NCBI RefSeq assembly: GCF_000829415.1
Contig: NZ_AP014637.1
Coordinates: 2,986,001-3,050,000 of the forward strand
Direction: 5' to 3'
DNA from: Pseudomonas sp. StFLB209
GTDB lineage: Bacteria; Pseudomonadota; Gammaproteobacteria; Pseudomonadales; Pseudomonadaceae
Length of the DNA: 64,000 nucleotides
The position numbers and the translations under genes were made by a program. The notes beneath the pieces were generated by a model. That model was given only the letters and a program-made list of their open reading frames with translations. It was not told the DNA's origin and searched no databases. This document shows positions 1-9,583 of this stretch, piece after piece; within the stretch, counting starts at the first letter, position 1, and each line of letters begins with the position of its first letter.

Positions 1-3000
1 CGTGGTCATGCCCACCGCCAGCACTGCGCCTGCGCAATTGCCGCAAGGGCTGGGCAGCGTACCGATTGGCCGCGTCGTCGGCAGCCGCAGCCTGTACGTA
101 CTGGATGCTGACCTGGCCTTGGTGCCAGCCGGTGCCAGTGGCGAGCTATATGTCGGTGGGTACGGTCTGGCCCGTGGCTACTGGGCTAGTAGCTACTCGG
201 GGGGCCGCGCCGCCATGAGCGCCGAGCGCTTTGTCGCTGATCCATTTGCCGCAACGGGCGGGCGGATGTACCGCACCGGCGACCTGGTACGCCAGGGCAG
301 CGACGGTCAGCTGGAATACCTCGGGCGTATCGACCAGCAGGTCAAGGTGCGCGGCTTCCGCATTGAGCTGGGTGAAATCGAAGCCTGCCTGCTGGCCCAT
401 GAACAGGTGCGTGAAGCCGTGGTGCTGGCCCTCGACGGCCCGTCGGGCAAGCAACTGGTCGGTTACCTGTTGAGTGAGGACGGGGTGGCGGCCAGTGAAC
501 TGGTCGAGCAACTCAAGGCGCAACTGCACAGCGCCTTGCCAGACCATATGGTGCCCGCGCACCTGATGCTGCTGGAGCAATTCCCGCTGACCGCCAACGG
601 CAAACTCGACCGCCGTGCCCTGCCGCAACCGGACCTCAGCGCCGCGCAGAGCGACTATCAGGCGCCGCGTAATGTTGTGGAGCAGAGCCTGGCGCAGGTC
701 TGGCAGTCGGTGCTGGGCGTGGCGCGGGTCGGGATCGACGACAACTTCTTTGCCTTGGGCGGCGACTCGATCCTGTCCATTCAGGTGGTCAGCCGCGCCC
801 GCCAGGCCGGCGTGCACTTCAGTGCCAAAGACCTGTTCCTGCACCAGACCGTGCGCACCCTGGCCACCGCGGCGCGGCAGACCGAGCGGTTGAGCATCGA
901 TCAAGGCCCGGTGCTGGGCGCAACCGGCCTGACGCCGATCCAGCACTGGTTCGTCGAGCAACAGCAGGCCAACCCGCAGCACTGGAACCAGTCGCTGCTG
1001 CTCCAGGCTGCGCGACCGTTGCAAGCCACGCTGCTGGAACAGGCGCTGCAAACCCTGGTCAGCCACCACGATGCGCTGCGGCTGCGCTTGACCGATGGCG
1101 CGAGTGCGCAATTCGTCGCCCATGACCCGAGCCAGGAACTGCTCTGGGTGCGCCTGGCCGACAACGCTGAACAACGTCTGGCGATCTTCGAACAGGCCCA
1201 GCAGAGCCTCGATCTGCAAAGCGGTCCGTTGCTGCGTGCGGTGCTGATTCCCGGTGAGCAGGATCGCCTGCTAATCGCGGTGCATCACTTGGCGGTGGAC
1301 GGTGTGTCGTGGCGGGTGCTGCTGGAAGACCTGCACAACCTCTATCAGCAACAGGAAAGCGCCGAGCAAGCGCAACTGCCGGCCAAGACCAGCTCGCTGC
1401 GCGACTGGGCCGGGCGCTTGCAGGTCTATGCCGGCAGCGAGTCGCTGCGAGAAGAACTGGATTGGTGGCAGACCCGGTTGCATGGCGCGCAGGGTGACCT
1501 GCCGCTGGACCGCGTCGGCCAGCCGAACCTGGAGCGCGATGCACGGCGGGTCAGCCTGAGCCTGGATGCCGACACCACCCGGCAATTGCTGCACCAGGCC
1601 CCGCAGGCCTACCGGGCGCGGGTCGATGACCTGCTGCTCAGCGCCCTGGCCCGCACCCTGTGTGCCTGGACCGGCCGCGACTCGGCGCTGGTGCAACTGG
1701 AAGGCCACGGTCGTGAAGAGCTGTTCGACGACATCGACCTGAGCCGCACGGTCGGCTGGTTCACCAGTGCCTACACCTTGCGTCTGCAACCTGCCGCCGA
1801 GCCGGGTGACAGCCTCAAGGCGATCAAGGAACAGCTGCGCAGCGTGCCGCACAAAGGTCTGGGTTACGGCGTGTTGCGCTACCTGGCCGATGCCGGTAGC
1901 CGCCAGGCCATGGCAGCGTTGCCGCAAGCACGAATCACCTTCAACTACCTGGGGCAGTTCGATCAGGGCTTTGCCGACGACGCGCTGTTGCGCCCGCTGG
2001 ACGAAGCCGGTGGCGCCCAGCATGCCGCCGATGCGGCACTGCCGAACTGGCTCAGCGTCGACGGCCAGGTGTACGGCGGTGAACTGACCCTGCGCTGGAC
2101 CTTCAGCGAGCAACTGTTCGACACCGCGACCATCGAACGTCTGGCTGCCGATTATCAAACCGAACTGCGCGCCTTGATCGCCCACTGCCTGGCTCCCGAA
2201 GCCGGTGGCGTCACGCCGTCGGACTTCCCGCTGGCGCGGTTGAACCAGGCCCAGCTCGATGCACTGCCGCTGCCGTTCAAGGCCATCGACGATGTGTTCC
2301 CGCTGACCCCGATGCAAGAGGGCATGCTGCTGCACACCTTGCTCGAATCCGGAACCGGCATCTACTTCATGCAGGACCGCTACAGCATCGACAGCGAGCT
2401 GGACGTCGAGCGCTTCGACCGTGCCTGGCGCGCGGTGGTGGCCCGTCACGAAGCGTTGCGCGCCTCGTTTGTGTGGAGTACCGGCGAGCAGATGCTGCAG
2501 ATCATCCACCGTGGTGATGGTGACGGTGTGGAATTGCTCGACTGGAGCGCCTTGCCGCCAGACGGCCACGAATCCCGCCTGCAACAGTTGCTGGAAGAGG
2601 AGCGGCTGGCCGGTTTCGAACTGCTGCAAACCCCGCCGCTGCGCCTGCGCCTGATTCGTCTGGCCAATGACCGGCACTGGTTCATCATGAGCAACCACCA
2701 CATCCTCATCGATGCCTGGTGCCGTTCGATCATGATGGGCGACTTCTTCGCCTTCTATCAGGCGCTCGGTGAAGGCCGCGAGGCCAACTTGCCGACACCG
2801 CCGCGGTATCGCGAGTTTATCTCCTGGCTGCATCATCAGGGCCTGGCGCAGTCCCGTGAATACTGGCAACAGGCGCTGGCCGGCTTCGAGCGCCCGACCC
2901 TGATCCCCAGCGACCGGCCGATCCTCCACGACAACGGCGGCATGCGCGTCGGCGATGTGTACAGCCGTCTGCAAGCAGAGCAGGGCGCACGCCTGCGGGA

Positions 3001-5503
3001 ACTGGCGCAGCAGCACCAGTTGACCGTCAACACGTTCGCCCAGGCTGCCTGGTCGCTGGTATTGCGTCGCTACAGCGGCGAGCGTGATGTGCTGTTCGGC
3101 GTCACCGTGGCCGGTCGCCCGGCCAGCCTGCCGCAGATGCAGAACTGCGTCGGCCTGTTCATCAACAGCATTCCATTGCGCGTGCCGATGCCGGCCGCCG
3201 GCGAGTCCTTAAGCGTGCGTCAGTGGCTACAACAGGTGTTCGAGCGCAATCTTGAACTGCGCGAGCATGAGCACCTGCCGCTGGTCAGCATTCAGGAATG
3301 CAGTGAACTGCCCAAGGGCCAGCCACTGTTCGACAGCCTGTTCGTGTTCGAGAACGCGCCGGTAGACGCCACCGTGTTGCAGGGCGCCGAAGGCCTCAAT
3401 GCGCGCTCCGGCTCCGGCCGCACCCACACCAACTACCCGTTGACCGTGGTCTGCTACCCCGGTGACGACCTCGGCCTGCACCTGTCCTATGACCAGCGCT
3501 TCTTCGACGAACCGACCGTGCAGCGCCTGCTCGGCGACTTCCAGCGCTTGCTGCTGGCCCTGGCCGACGGCTTCGACCAGGACTTCGCCGCGCTACCGCT
3601 GTTGGGCGACGACGAGCGCCGCTTGCTGACCGAAGACTGCAACCGTAGCCAACGCAGCTACCCCTTCGAACAGGGCTACGTGCCGCTGTTCGAGGCCCAA
3701 GTGGCCGCCCATCCGCAGCGCATCGCCGCCGCCTGCCAGGGCGAAGCGTGGAGTTACGCTGAGCTGGAGCGCCGTGCCAATCGCCTGGGTCATGCGTTGC
3801 TGGCGGCCGGGGTGCAGCCCGACCAGCCAGTGGCGCTTCTGGCCGAACGCAGCCTGGCGCTGCTGGGCATGATCAACGGCACGCTCAAAGCCGGTGCCGG
3901 TTACCTGCCGCTGGACCCGGCGCACCCGCAGCAGCGGCTGGCGCAGATCATCGACACCAGCGCCGCCGACGTGCTGGTGTGCAGCGCGGCCTGTCGTGAG
4001 CTGGCCGAGCAACTGCTCGAAGAACTGGGCTGCGCCACGGGCCGGCCAAAACTGCTGGTCTGGGACGAGGTTCAGCAAGGTTCGGGTAACGAGACCGCGC
4101 CGAACGTCCCGGTCAGCGGCCAGCACCTGGCCTACGTGATTTACACCTCCGGTTCCACTGGCGTGCCCAAGGGCGTGGCCGTGCACCAGGCCGGCATGCT
4201 CAACAACCAGTTGAGCAAGGTGCCGTATTTTGGCCTCGACGAACACTCGGTGATCGCCCAGACCGCCTCGCAGAGCTTTGATATCTCGGTGTGGCAGTTC
4301 CTCGCCGCCGGGCTGTGCGGCGCCAGGGTCGAGATCGTCCCGGACCTGATCGCCCACGACCCGGCCGTGCTGCTCAGCCACGTTCGCGCAACCGGCATCA
4401 CCGTGCTGGAAAGCGTACCGTCATTGATCCAGAGCCTGCTGGCCGAGCCCCAGGCCGAGCTGAGCACCTTGCGCTGGCTGCTGCCGACCGGCGAAGCCAT
4501 GCCGCCGGCGCTGGCCCGCCAGTGGCTGGAGCGCTATCCACAGGTCACGCTGGTCAACGCCTACGGCCCGGCCGAATGTTCCGACGACGTGGCGCTGTTC
4601 CCGGTCGATCAAGCCTCCACCGCCGGCAGCTACCTGCCGATCGGTACACCGACCGACAACAACCGCCTCTATGTCCTCGACGAAGAACTGCAGGCGGTGG
4701 CCGCCCTGGCCCATGGCGAGCTGTTCATTGCCGGCACCGGCGTCGGCCGTGGCTACCTGAACGACCCGCTGCGCACCGCCAGCAGCTACCTGCCCAACCC
4801 GTTCGGTGCCCCCGGCGAGCGCCTGTACCGCAGCGGCGACCTGGCCCGGCGGCGCAACGACGGCGTGCTCGAATACGTTGGCCGCGCCGACCATCAGGTC
4901 AAGATCCGTGGCTACCGCATCGAACTGGGCGAGATCGAAGCGCGGTTGCGCCAGTGGCCACAGATCCGCGACGGCGCCGTGGCCGCGCAGCACACCGCCA
5001 CCGGCCATTACCTGGTCGGCTACCTGGTGGGGCATGACGGCGCGGTTGATGTTGACGCACTCAAGGCCCACCTGGCGCAGACCCTGCCCGAGTACATGGT
5101 GCCGCGTCACTGGCAGTTGCTCGACAAGCTGCCGCTCAACCCCAACGGCAAACTCGACCGCAAGGCCCTGCCAGCCCTGGAGTTCAACGCCGGTCAGCAT
5201 TACCAGGCACCGACCAGCGAACTGGAAACCACCCTGGCGCAGATCTGGAGCGACGTGCTGGGCGTCGAGAACGTCGGCATCACCGACAACTTCTTCGACC
5301 TCGGCGGCCACTCGCTGCTCGCCACCCAGATCGCCTCGCGTGTGCAACAGACCCTGCAACGCAGCGTCCCGCTGCGGGCCATGTTCGAGTGCAGCACCGT
5401 GCAGGAACTGGCGCAGCACATCGAAAAACTCGACGGCGCCGCCCTGACCGAAGAAAAAGTCAGCGCCATTGACGACCTGATGGCGAGGCTGGAGGCGTTG
5501 TAA
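1..5503 (+). CDS. pvdL: Pyoverdine chromophore NRPS PvdL, 3' part (5' end outside window)
   Basis: The reading frame is open from the left edge, so the N-terminal part of the protein is missing. Visible domains by fragment residue: end of an adenylation domain (about 1-210, with YRTGDL and NGKLDR motifs), carrier protein (LGGDS, Ser256), epimerisation domain (HHLAVDG near 428), condensation domain (HHILIDA near 898), a complete adenylation domain (about 1230-1725), and a carrier protein (LGGHS, Ser1771). There is no terminal C or TE domain. The second adenylation pocket reads DIWELTADDK by alignment to GrsA, which I recall as the 2,4-diaminobutyrate code of PvdL. A-T-E-C-A(Dab)-T matches the D-Tyr and Dab modules at the PvdL C-terminus. 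The adjacent pvdH supports this. The condensation motif ends in DA rather than DG. Cytoplasmic assembly of the acylated Glu-Tyr-Dab chromophore precursor is inferred from the family. Confidence 0.93.
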   Translation, partial: VVMPTASTAPAQLPQGLGSVPIGRVVGSRSLYVLDADLALVPAGASGELYVGGYGLARGYWASSYSGGRAAMSAERFVADPFAATGGRMYRTGDLVRQGSDGQLEYLGRIDQQVKVRGFRIELGEIEACLLAHEQVREAVVLALDGPSGKQLVGYLLSEDGVAASELVEQLKAQLHSALPDHMVPAHLMLLEQFPLTANGKLDRRALPQPDLSAAQSDYQAPRNVVEQSLAQVWQSVLGVARVGIDDNFFALGGDSILSIQVVSRARQAGVHFSAKDLFLHQTVRTLATAARQTERLSIDQGPVLGATGLTPIQHWFVEQQQANPQHWNQSLLLQAARPLQATLLEQALQTLVSHHDALRLRLTDGASAQFVAHDPSQELLWVRLADNAEQRLAIFEQAQQSLDLQSGPLLRAVLIPGEQDRLLIAVHHLAVDGVSWRVLLEDLHNLYQQQESAEQAQLPAKTSSLRDWAGRLQVYAGSESLREELDWWQTRLHGAQGDLPLDRVGQPNLERDARRVSLSLDADTTRQLLHQAPQAYRARVDDLLLSALARTLCAWTGRDSALVQLEGHGREELFDDIDLSRTVGWFTSAYTLRLQPAAEPGDSLKAIKEQLRSVPHKGLGYGVLRYLADAGSRQAMAALPQARITFNYLGQFDQGFADDALLRPLDEAGGAQHAADAALPNWLSVDGQVYGGELTLRWTFSEQLFDTATIERLAADYQTELRALIAHCLAPEAGGVTPSDFPLARLNQAQLDALPLPFKAIDDVFPLTPMQEGMLLHTLLESGTGIYFMQDRYSIDSELDVERFDRAWRAVVARHEALRASFVWSTGEQMLQIIHRGDGDGVELLDWSALPPDGHESRLQQLLEEERLAGFELLQTPPLRLRLIRLANDRHWFIMSNHHILIDAWCRSIMMGDFFAFYQALGEGREANLPTPPRYREFISWLHHQGLAQSREYWQQALAGFERPTLIPSDRPILHDNGGMRVGDVYSRLQAEQGARLRELAQQHQLTVNTFAQAAWSLVLRRYSGERDVLFGVTVAGRPASLPQMQNCVGLFINSIPLRVPMPAAGESLSVRQWLQQVFERNLELREHEHLPLVSIQECSELPKGQPLFDSLFVFENAPVDATVLQGAEGLNARSGSGRTHTNYPLTVVCYPGDDLGLHLSYDQRFFDEPTVQRLLGDFQRLLLALADGFDQDFAALPLLGDDERRLLTEDCNRSQRSYPFEQGYVPLFEAQVAAHPQRIAAACQGEAWSYAELERRANRLGHALLAAGVQPDQPVALLAERSLALLGMINGTLKAGAGYLPLDPAHPQQRLAQIIDTSAADVLVCSAACRELAEQLLEELGCATGRPKLLVWDEVQQGSGNETAPNVPVSGQHLAYVIYTSGSTGVPKGVAVHQAGMLNNQLSKVPYFGLDEHSVIAQTASQSFDISVWQFLAAGLCGARVEIVPDLIAHDPAVLLSHVRATGITVLESVPSLIQSLLAEPQAELSTLRWLLPTGEAMPPALARQWLERYPQVTLVNAYGPAECSDDVALFPVDQASTAGSYLPIGTPTDNNRLYVLDEELQAVAALAHGELFIAGTGVGRGYLNDPLRTASSYLPNPFGAPGERLYRSGDLARRRNDGVLEYVGRADHQVKIRGYRIELGEIEARLRQWPQIRDGAVAAQHTATGHYLVGYLVGHDGAVDVDALKAHLAQTLPEYMVPRHWQLLDKLPLNPNGKLDRKALPALEFNAGQHYQAPTSELETTLAQIWSDVLGVENVGITDNFFDLGGHSLLATQIASRVQQTLQRSVPLRAMFECSTVQELAQHIEKLDGAALTEEKVSAIDDLMARLEAL

Positions 5504-5530
5504 CCGTACCGATTAATCAGGTGAACACCT

Positions 5531-5620
5531 GTGGGAGCGAGCTTGCTCGCGAAAGGGCCTGGCCAGGCGATACATCTCTATCGCCTGGCAGTCCGTCTTC
5601 GCGACCAAGGTCGCTCCTAC
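5531..5620. repeat. REPIN: paired inverted REP elements between pvdL and pvdH
   Basis: GTGGGAGCGAGCTTGCTCGC at 5531-5550 is answered by the inverse arm ending GGTCGCTCCTAC at 5620. An inner inverted repeat (GCCAGGCGA and TCGCCTGGC) lies between them. This is the classic layout of a Pseudomonas REP doublet. It may act as a transcriptional attenuator between pvdL and pvdH. Confidence 0.85.
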
Positions 5621-5670
5621 AGATTTAATCAGCTACATCACGGCTTTTAACCGTATCCAGGAGCGCAACC

Positions 5671-7068
5671 ATGAGCACAGCGTTTGCCGAAAGCCCGACC
5701 AAGGCCCAGGACGAAGACAAGGATTACCACTTCGAAGACAACCCCATCCTGGCCCGGCAAAAGCAGCAGGAATCCAATGCCCGCAGCTACCCGCGACGCA
5801 TTCCGCTGGCGCTCAAGCGCGCCCGTGGCATTCATGTCGAAGACGTCGAAGGGCGGATCTTCATCGACTGCCTGGCCGGCGCCGGCACCCTGGCCTTGGG
5901 GCATAACCACCCGGTGATCACCAACGCCATTCGTCAGGTGCTCGACGACGAACTGCCGCTGCACACCCTGGACCTCAGCACGCCGATCAAGGACCGCTTC
6001 GTCCAGGACCTGTTTGCCGTACTGCCGCCTGCGCTGTCGGCCAAGGCCAAGATCCAGTTCACCGGCCCTACCGGCACCGATGCGGTGGAAGCGGCGCTGA
6101 AACTGGTGCGCATCGCCACCGGTCGCAGCACCGTACTGGCCTTCCACGGCGGCTACCACGGCATGAGCCAGGGCGCGCTGAGCCTGATGGGCAACCTCAA
6201 GGCCAAAACCCCGCTGGGTTCGCTGCTCAGCACCGGCGTGCAGTTCATGCCATTCCCCTACGACTACCGCTGCCCGTTCGGCCAGGGTGGCGAAGCCGGG
6301 GTGCAGACCAACCTGCATTACCTGGAAAACCTGCTCAGCGACCCGGAAAGCGGCGTCCAGCCACCGGCGGGGATCATCGTTGAAGTGGTGCAGGGCGAAG
6401 GCGGAGTCATTCCGGCGGCCAACAGCTGGCTGCGCGGCCTGCGCGAGATCACCGCCCGGCACAAGATTCCGCTGATCATCGACGAAATCCAGAGCGGCTT
6501 CGCTCGCACCGGTAAACTGTTCGCCTTCGAACACGCCGGCATCATCCCCGACGTGGTAGTGATGTCCAAAGCCATCGGCGGCAGCCTGCCGCTGGCGGTG
6601 ATGGTCTACCAGGACTGGCTCGATGCCTGGCAGCCCGGCGCCCACGCCGGCACCTTCCGCGGCAACCAGATGGCCATGGCCGCAGGCTCGGCGGTGATCC
6701 GCTACATCGAACAACACAACCTGGTGCAGCACGCCGCCGACATGGGCCAGCGCCTGCGCAGCCACCTGCTCGAGCTGCAACAGCGCGTACCGCAACTGGG
6801 CGATGTACGCGGCCTGGGGTTGATGCTCGGTGTTGAACTGGTCGACCCCGACGGCAAACCGGATGCTCAAGGCCATGCGCCGCACAACGGCGCGCTGGCC
6901 AGTCGGGTTCAGCGCGAATGCCTCAAACGTGGGTTGATCCTCGAACTGGGCGGCCGCCACGGCAGCGTGGTGCGTTTTCTGCCACCGCTGATCATCAGCG
7001 CCGAACAGGTCGACCAGGTCGGGCGGATCTTTGCCAAGGCCGTGCAGGCGGCGATTCTCTCAGCCTGA
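5671..7068 (+). CDS. pvdH: Diaminobutyrate--2-oxoglutarate aminotransferase PvdH
   Basis: 465-residue class III PLP-dependent aminotransferase. It makes L-2,4-diaminobutyrate from aspartate semialdehyde and glutamate, which feeds the Dab module of PvdL immediately upstream. Visible features: the [12 protein letters not shown] region near the N-terminus, the [15 protein letters not shown] cofactor region, [11 protein letters not shown] with Asp271, and the Schiff-base lysine in [11 protein letters not shown] (Lys300). The length matches the family. The ATG at 5671 has an AGGAG-type ribosome site about 8 nt upstream. No IS box was found in the 167-nt gap from pvdL, which holds a REPIN, so transcription may continue from pvdL. 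Confidence 0.93.
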   Translation: MSTAFAESPTKAQDEDKDYHFEDNPILARQKQQESNARSYPRRIPLALKRARGIHVEDVEGRIFIDCLAGAGTLALGHNHPVITNAIRQVLDDELPLHTLDLSTPIKDRFVQDLFAVLPPALSAKAKIQFTGPTGTDAVEAALKLVRIATGRSTVLAFHGGYHGMSQGALSLMGNLKAKTPLGSLLSTGVQFMPFPYDYRCPFGQGGEAGVQTNLHYLENLLSDPESGVQPPAGIIVEVVQGEGGVIPAANSWLRGLREITARHKIPLIIDEIQSGFARTGKLFAFEHAGIIPDVVVMSKAIGGSLPLAVMVYQDWLDAWQPGAHAGTFRGNQMAMAAGSAVIRYIEQHNLVQHAADMGQRLRSHLLELQQRVPQLGDVRGLGLMLGVELVDPDGKPDAQGHAPHNGALASRVQRECLKRGLILELGGRHGSVVRFLPPLIISAEQVDQVGRIFAKAVQAAILSA

Positions 7069-7083
7069 TGGTGTGTGTACCCG

Positions 7084-7110
7084 GTGGGAGCGAGCTCTGC
7101 TCGCGAAAGG
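7084..7110. repeat. Single REP element
   Basis: GTGGGAGCGAGCTCTGCTCG followed by CGAAAGGGC lies just after pvdH. It is one REP unit with its own short hairpin, and no partner arm was seen nearby. Confidence 0.7.
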
Positions 7111-7203
7111 GCCGGGCAAACCACCGAATTCTTTGCGGATATACCACAGCATTGCGGGGCACCTGCTGATTCGGTGGTGGTTTCTCAGGCGGCAAATGAA
7201 GAC

Positions 7204-7227
7204 TTAATTTTCATTCATCCCAATCGT
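7204..7227 (+). promoter_or_regulatory. Near-consensus PvdS (IS box) promoter for the MbtH-TE pair
   Basis: TTAAT, exactly 16 nt, then CGT, located 65 nt before the MbtH-like start. It differs from the TAAAT-N16-CGT IS box at one position. The spacing and placement favour it, but one mismatch in so short a motif keeps the call tentative. Confidence 0.5.
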
Positions 7228-7291
7228 TTATTCCTCAGAGCGGCGCTGCGCGCTGCCCGACGACTCTCAGCCTTACTACGGAGCTACACCC

Positions 7292-7537
7292 ATGACCTCA
7301 GTATTCGATCGTGAAGACATCCTGTTCCAGGTGGTGGTCAACCACGAAGAGCAGTACTCCATCTGGCCTGACTACAAGGAAATTCCGAACGGCTGGCGCA
7401 CCGTGGGCAAGAGCGGCTTCAAGAAAGAGTGCCTGGCCTACATCGAAGAAGTCTGGACCGACATGCGCCCGCTGAGCCTGCGCAAACACATGGAAGAGCA
7501 GGCGCGCCTCAAGCAAGAAGCCCAGGCCGCTCACTGA
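7292..7537 (+). CDS. MbtH-like NRPS accessory protein
   Basis: 81-residue protein with the complete MbtH signature: [10 protein letters not shown] near the N-terminus, then [27 protein letters not shown]. MbtH-like proteins bind NRPS adenylation domains and help them fold and activate amino acids. In P. aeruginosa a homologue sits next to pvdH and is needed for full pyoverdine yield. Here it lies between pvdH and the thioesterase. The ATG at 7292 has a GGAG-type ribosome site (TACGGAGC) upstream. A likely PvdS promoter lies at 7204-7227. The thioesterase begins 10 nt after its stop, so the two are probably cotranscribed. Confidence 0.95.
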   Translation: MTSVFDREDILFQVVVNHEEQYSIWPDYKEIPNGWRTVGKSGFKKECLAYIEEVWTDMRPLSLRKHMEEQARLKQEAQAAH

Positions 7538-7547
7538 GGCTCGCAGC

Positions 7548-8321
7548 ATGACAACCGTGCAACTCTTCTGCCTGCCGTATTCTGGCGCCAGCGCCATGGT
7601 CTATAGCCGCTGGCGGCGCAAGCTGCCCGAGTGGCTGAGCGTGCAGCCAGTCGAGCTGCCCGGTCGTGGCGCGCGCCTCGGCGAGCCGCTGCAGACCGAC
7701 ATGCAGGCGCTGGCCCGGCAACTGGTCAAGGAACTGATTCCGCGCATCAACGGCCCTTACGCCTTGTTCGGGCACAGCCTCGGCGCACTGTTGGCCTTTG
7801 AGATGGCCCATGCCCTGCGCGAGTTTGGCGCGCCCGAGCCGGTCTCACTGTTCGCCTCCGGCACCGCCGCGCCGAGCCAGCGCGACGACTATGCCAAAGG
7901 CTTTGCCGACCCGAAGACCGACGACGAACTCAAGACCGAACTGCGCGAGCTCAACGGCACCCCGCAAGAGGTGCTGGACAACGACGAGCTGATGGCCCTG
8001 ACGCTACCCATTCTGCGGGCGGATTTTCGTCTGTGCGGAATTTATGAGTATCGGCAACGACCGCGTCTGAGCTGCCCGGTCCATGTACTGGGCGGCAAGG
8101 AAGACAAGGCCACCCAGGAGCAGTTGATCGCCTGGCAACTGGAGAGCAGCGCCAACTTCTCTCTGGAAATGCTGCCGGGCAAGCACTTCTTCATCCGTGA
8201 GCAGGAAGCCAAGGTGCTACGGATTCTGCGCTCCAGTCTGGAAGTGGATTTACGCAAATATCAGAGGCTCACAGATGTGGGAGCGACCTTGGTCGCGAAG
8301 GCTGTGTGCCAGGCGCTATAA
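7548..8321 (+). CDS. pvdG: Type II (editing) thioesterase, PvdG-like
   Basis: 257-residue alpha/beta-hydrolase of the type II thioesterase family. Motifs: LFCLPYSGASA at the start, nucleophile elbow GHSLG (Ser77), and catalytic His213 in GKHFFI. Such enzymes clear misprimed or stalled carrier proteins in NRPS systems and usually do not release the finished peptide. No thioesterase domain is fused to any NRPS seen here, so this is the only thioesterase in the window and a release role in trans cannot be excluded. The last 14 or so codons and the stop lie inside a REPIN that starts at 8277, so the C-terminal tail (DVGATLVAKAVCQAL) is repeat-derived and probably not conserved. It follows the MbtH-like gene by 10 nt. 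Confidence 0.9.
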   Translation: MTTVQLFCLPYSGASAMVYSRWRRKLPEWLSVQPVELPGRGARLGEPLQTDMQALARQLVKELIPRINGPYALFGHSLGALLAFEMAHALREFGAPEPVSLFASGTAAPSQRDDYAKGFADPKTDDELKTELRELNGTPQEVLDNDELMALTLPILRADFRLCGIYEYRQRPRLSCPVHVLGGKEDKATQEQLIAWQLESSANFSLEMLPGKHFFIREQEAKVLRILRSSLEVDLRKYQRLTDVGATLVAKAVCQAL

Positions 8322-8382
8322 ATGTGGCGCCTGGTACATAGCCTTCACGAGCGAGACGGATCGCCGCCCGCTCGTTTCCACA
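8277..8382. repeat. REPIN overlapping the 3' end of the thioesterase gene
   Basis: GTGGGAGCGACCTTGGTCGC starts at 8277 and the opposite arm ends near CGCTCGTTTCCAC at 8382. A central inverted repeat (CAGGCGC and GCGCCTG) lies between. The repeat begins inside the upstream coding sequence and supplies its stop codon. Confidence 0.8.
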
Positions 8383-8437
8383 GTATTCCAAATCACAACC
8401 TCCGACCGGATGGCATTTGTTTTAGCCACCAGACGCC

Positions 8438-9394
8438 TCAGTCCAGAACCCGCCCCAGCCGCCAGTAACCCATGAAGGTGAGGGCGCGTTTATCCAGCCC
8501 CAGCTCACCGACCAGGTGCCGACGGATCGTCATGACCGCTGCTGACTCACCAGCCACCCAGGCATAAAATTCCTGATCGGCCGACCTGGCCCGATCCCAA
8601 AGAATCTGAGTATCCACATCCACCTCTGCAAGCTTCTGCGGTTTAGCGGCTCGTGCCGCCGATTCCGGCAGCGTGGCCAGCTCCAGCGCGGCGCGGCGCA
8701 TACCCTCGCCATGACCCAGCCCCAGCTCATCACGGACCAGCCAGTTCACCTGAGCATTGGCCGGTTGGCGGATCTGCTGACGGTCCGTGGCATGCGGCAC
8801 CTCGATAAACGCCTGCACTTGCGGTGGCTGCGGCCAGTCGCTCAACTGCTCAAGGATTCCGGCAATCGCTGGCAGCGCCGTTTCATCGCCAATCAGCAAC
8901 ACATGCCGAATGCCTGCTGGCGGCTGCCATTCATAACCGCCCGGATCGCCGCCTTGCGCGCCATCCGGCGCAACCATCTGCAAGCGGTCACCGGGCCTGG
9001 CATGGGTTGCCCAGCTCGACGCCGGACCCGTCTCGCCATGCAGCACGAACTCCACATCCACTTCGGCCTGCTCACGGCGCAAGGCACGGATGGTGTAGGT
9101 GCGCATCGGCGGCTTGTTCTCCGGGGCCAGGCTGCGCAGGGTCTGATGCCAGTTACCGTCGTGGGGGAGCTGGGGCGCTACGCCGTCTGTGCCTGGGAAC
9201 AGCATCTTGACCCGCTGGTCGGGCGCCAGGGTGTTCATCAACTGCACCTCGGGGCCGGTGAAGACAAAGCGGGTCAGCGATGGGCTGATCTCGATGCGTT
9301 GCTTGAGCTCGATATCGAAGATCCGGTAGCTGGGCTTTTTGCTCGGGATGATCTTCTGCACAGCGTTGCGCAGGGTTTGTGTCAGGGAAGACAT
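8438..9394 (-). CDS. SIP-family FAD-dependent ferric-siderophore reductase
   Basis: 318-residue protein of the siderophore-interacting protein (ViuB/YqjH) type. It contains the flavin-binding RTYTIR motif (near residue 98), a mid-protein GDETALPAI segment typical of the NAD(P)H-binding part, and the C-terminal WVAGESAAVMTIRRHL motif of the family. These cytoplasmic flavoenzymes reduce Fe(III)-siderophores to release iron. It is transcribed leftward, divergent from the side-chain NRPS gene that starts at 9584, and converges on the thioesterase. Pyoverdine iron is normally released in the periplasm by the Fpv reductive system, so a cytoplasmic SIP here is noteworthy. It may serve another siderophore. 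No IS box was found for it. Confidence 0.88.
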   Translation of the reverse strand: MSSLTQTLRNAVQKIIPSKKPSYRIFDIELKQRIEISPSLTRFVFTGPEVQLMNTLAPDQRVKMLFPGTDGVAPQLPHDGNWHQTLRSLAPENKPPMRTYTIRALRREQAEVDVEFVLHGETGPASSWATHARPGDRLQMVAPDGAQGGDPGGYEWQPPAGIRHVLLIGDETALPAIAGILEQLSDWPQPPQVQAFIEVPHATDRQQIRQPANAQVNWLVRDELGLGHGEGMRRAALELATLPESAARAAKPQKLAEVDVDTQILWDRARSADQEFYAWVAGESAAVMTIRRHLVGELGLDKRALTFMGYWRLGRVLD

Positions 9395-9502
9395 GGGGCG
9401 CCGCCTTTTTCGAGGGGATTTAGGTGCTGACGAACACGCCTTGTCCAGATTTAGGGTGTTCTGGCGGCTGCTTATAACGCTTTTGGCGGCTGAATCGCCC
9501 GC

Positions 9503-9526
9503 TAAATCAAGCCGCTGGCAATTCGT
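9503..9526 (+). promoter_or_regulatory. PvdS-type IS box promoter of the side-chain NRPS operon
   Basis: TAAAT at 9503-9507, exactly 16 nt, CGT at 9524-9526, preceded by GC. This is a perfect match to the PvdS -35/-10 pattern and lies 58 nt upstream of the ATG at 9584. It should drive the operon 9584-33490 under iron limitation. Confidence 0.85.
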
Positions 9527-9583
9527 TCTTCTGTGATCGACCGGGCCCTTTGGCCCAGCTTCCTATCGACAAGGACGCATTGC

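Noticed and set aside
1271..3016. Long minus-strand open frame opposite pvdL
   Set aside because: Antisense shadow of a GC-rich NRPS gene; composition is rich in Gln/Arg/Val without any domain motif.
5647..6960. 437-codon minus-strand frame opposite pvdH
   Set aside because: Shadow of the aminotransferase; no family motif.
5531..8382. REP units as possible CRISPR or attachment sites
   Set aside because: Units are inverted pairs of REP type with no regular spacer array and no integrase nearby.
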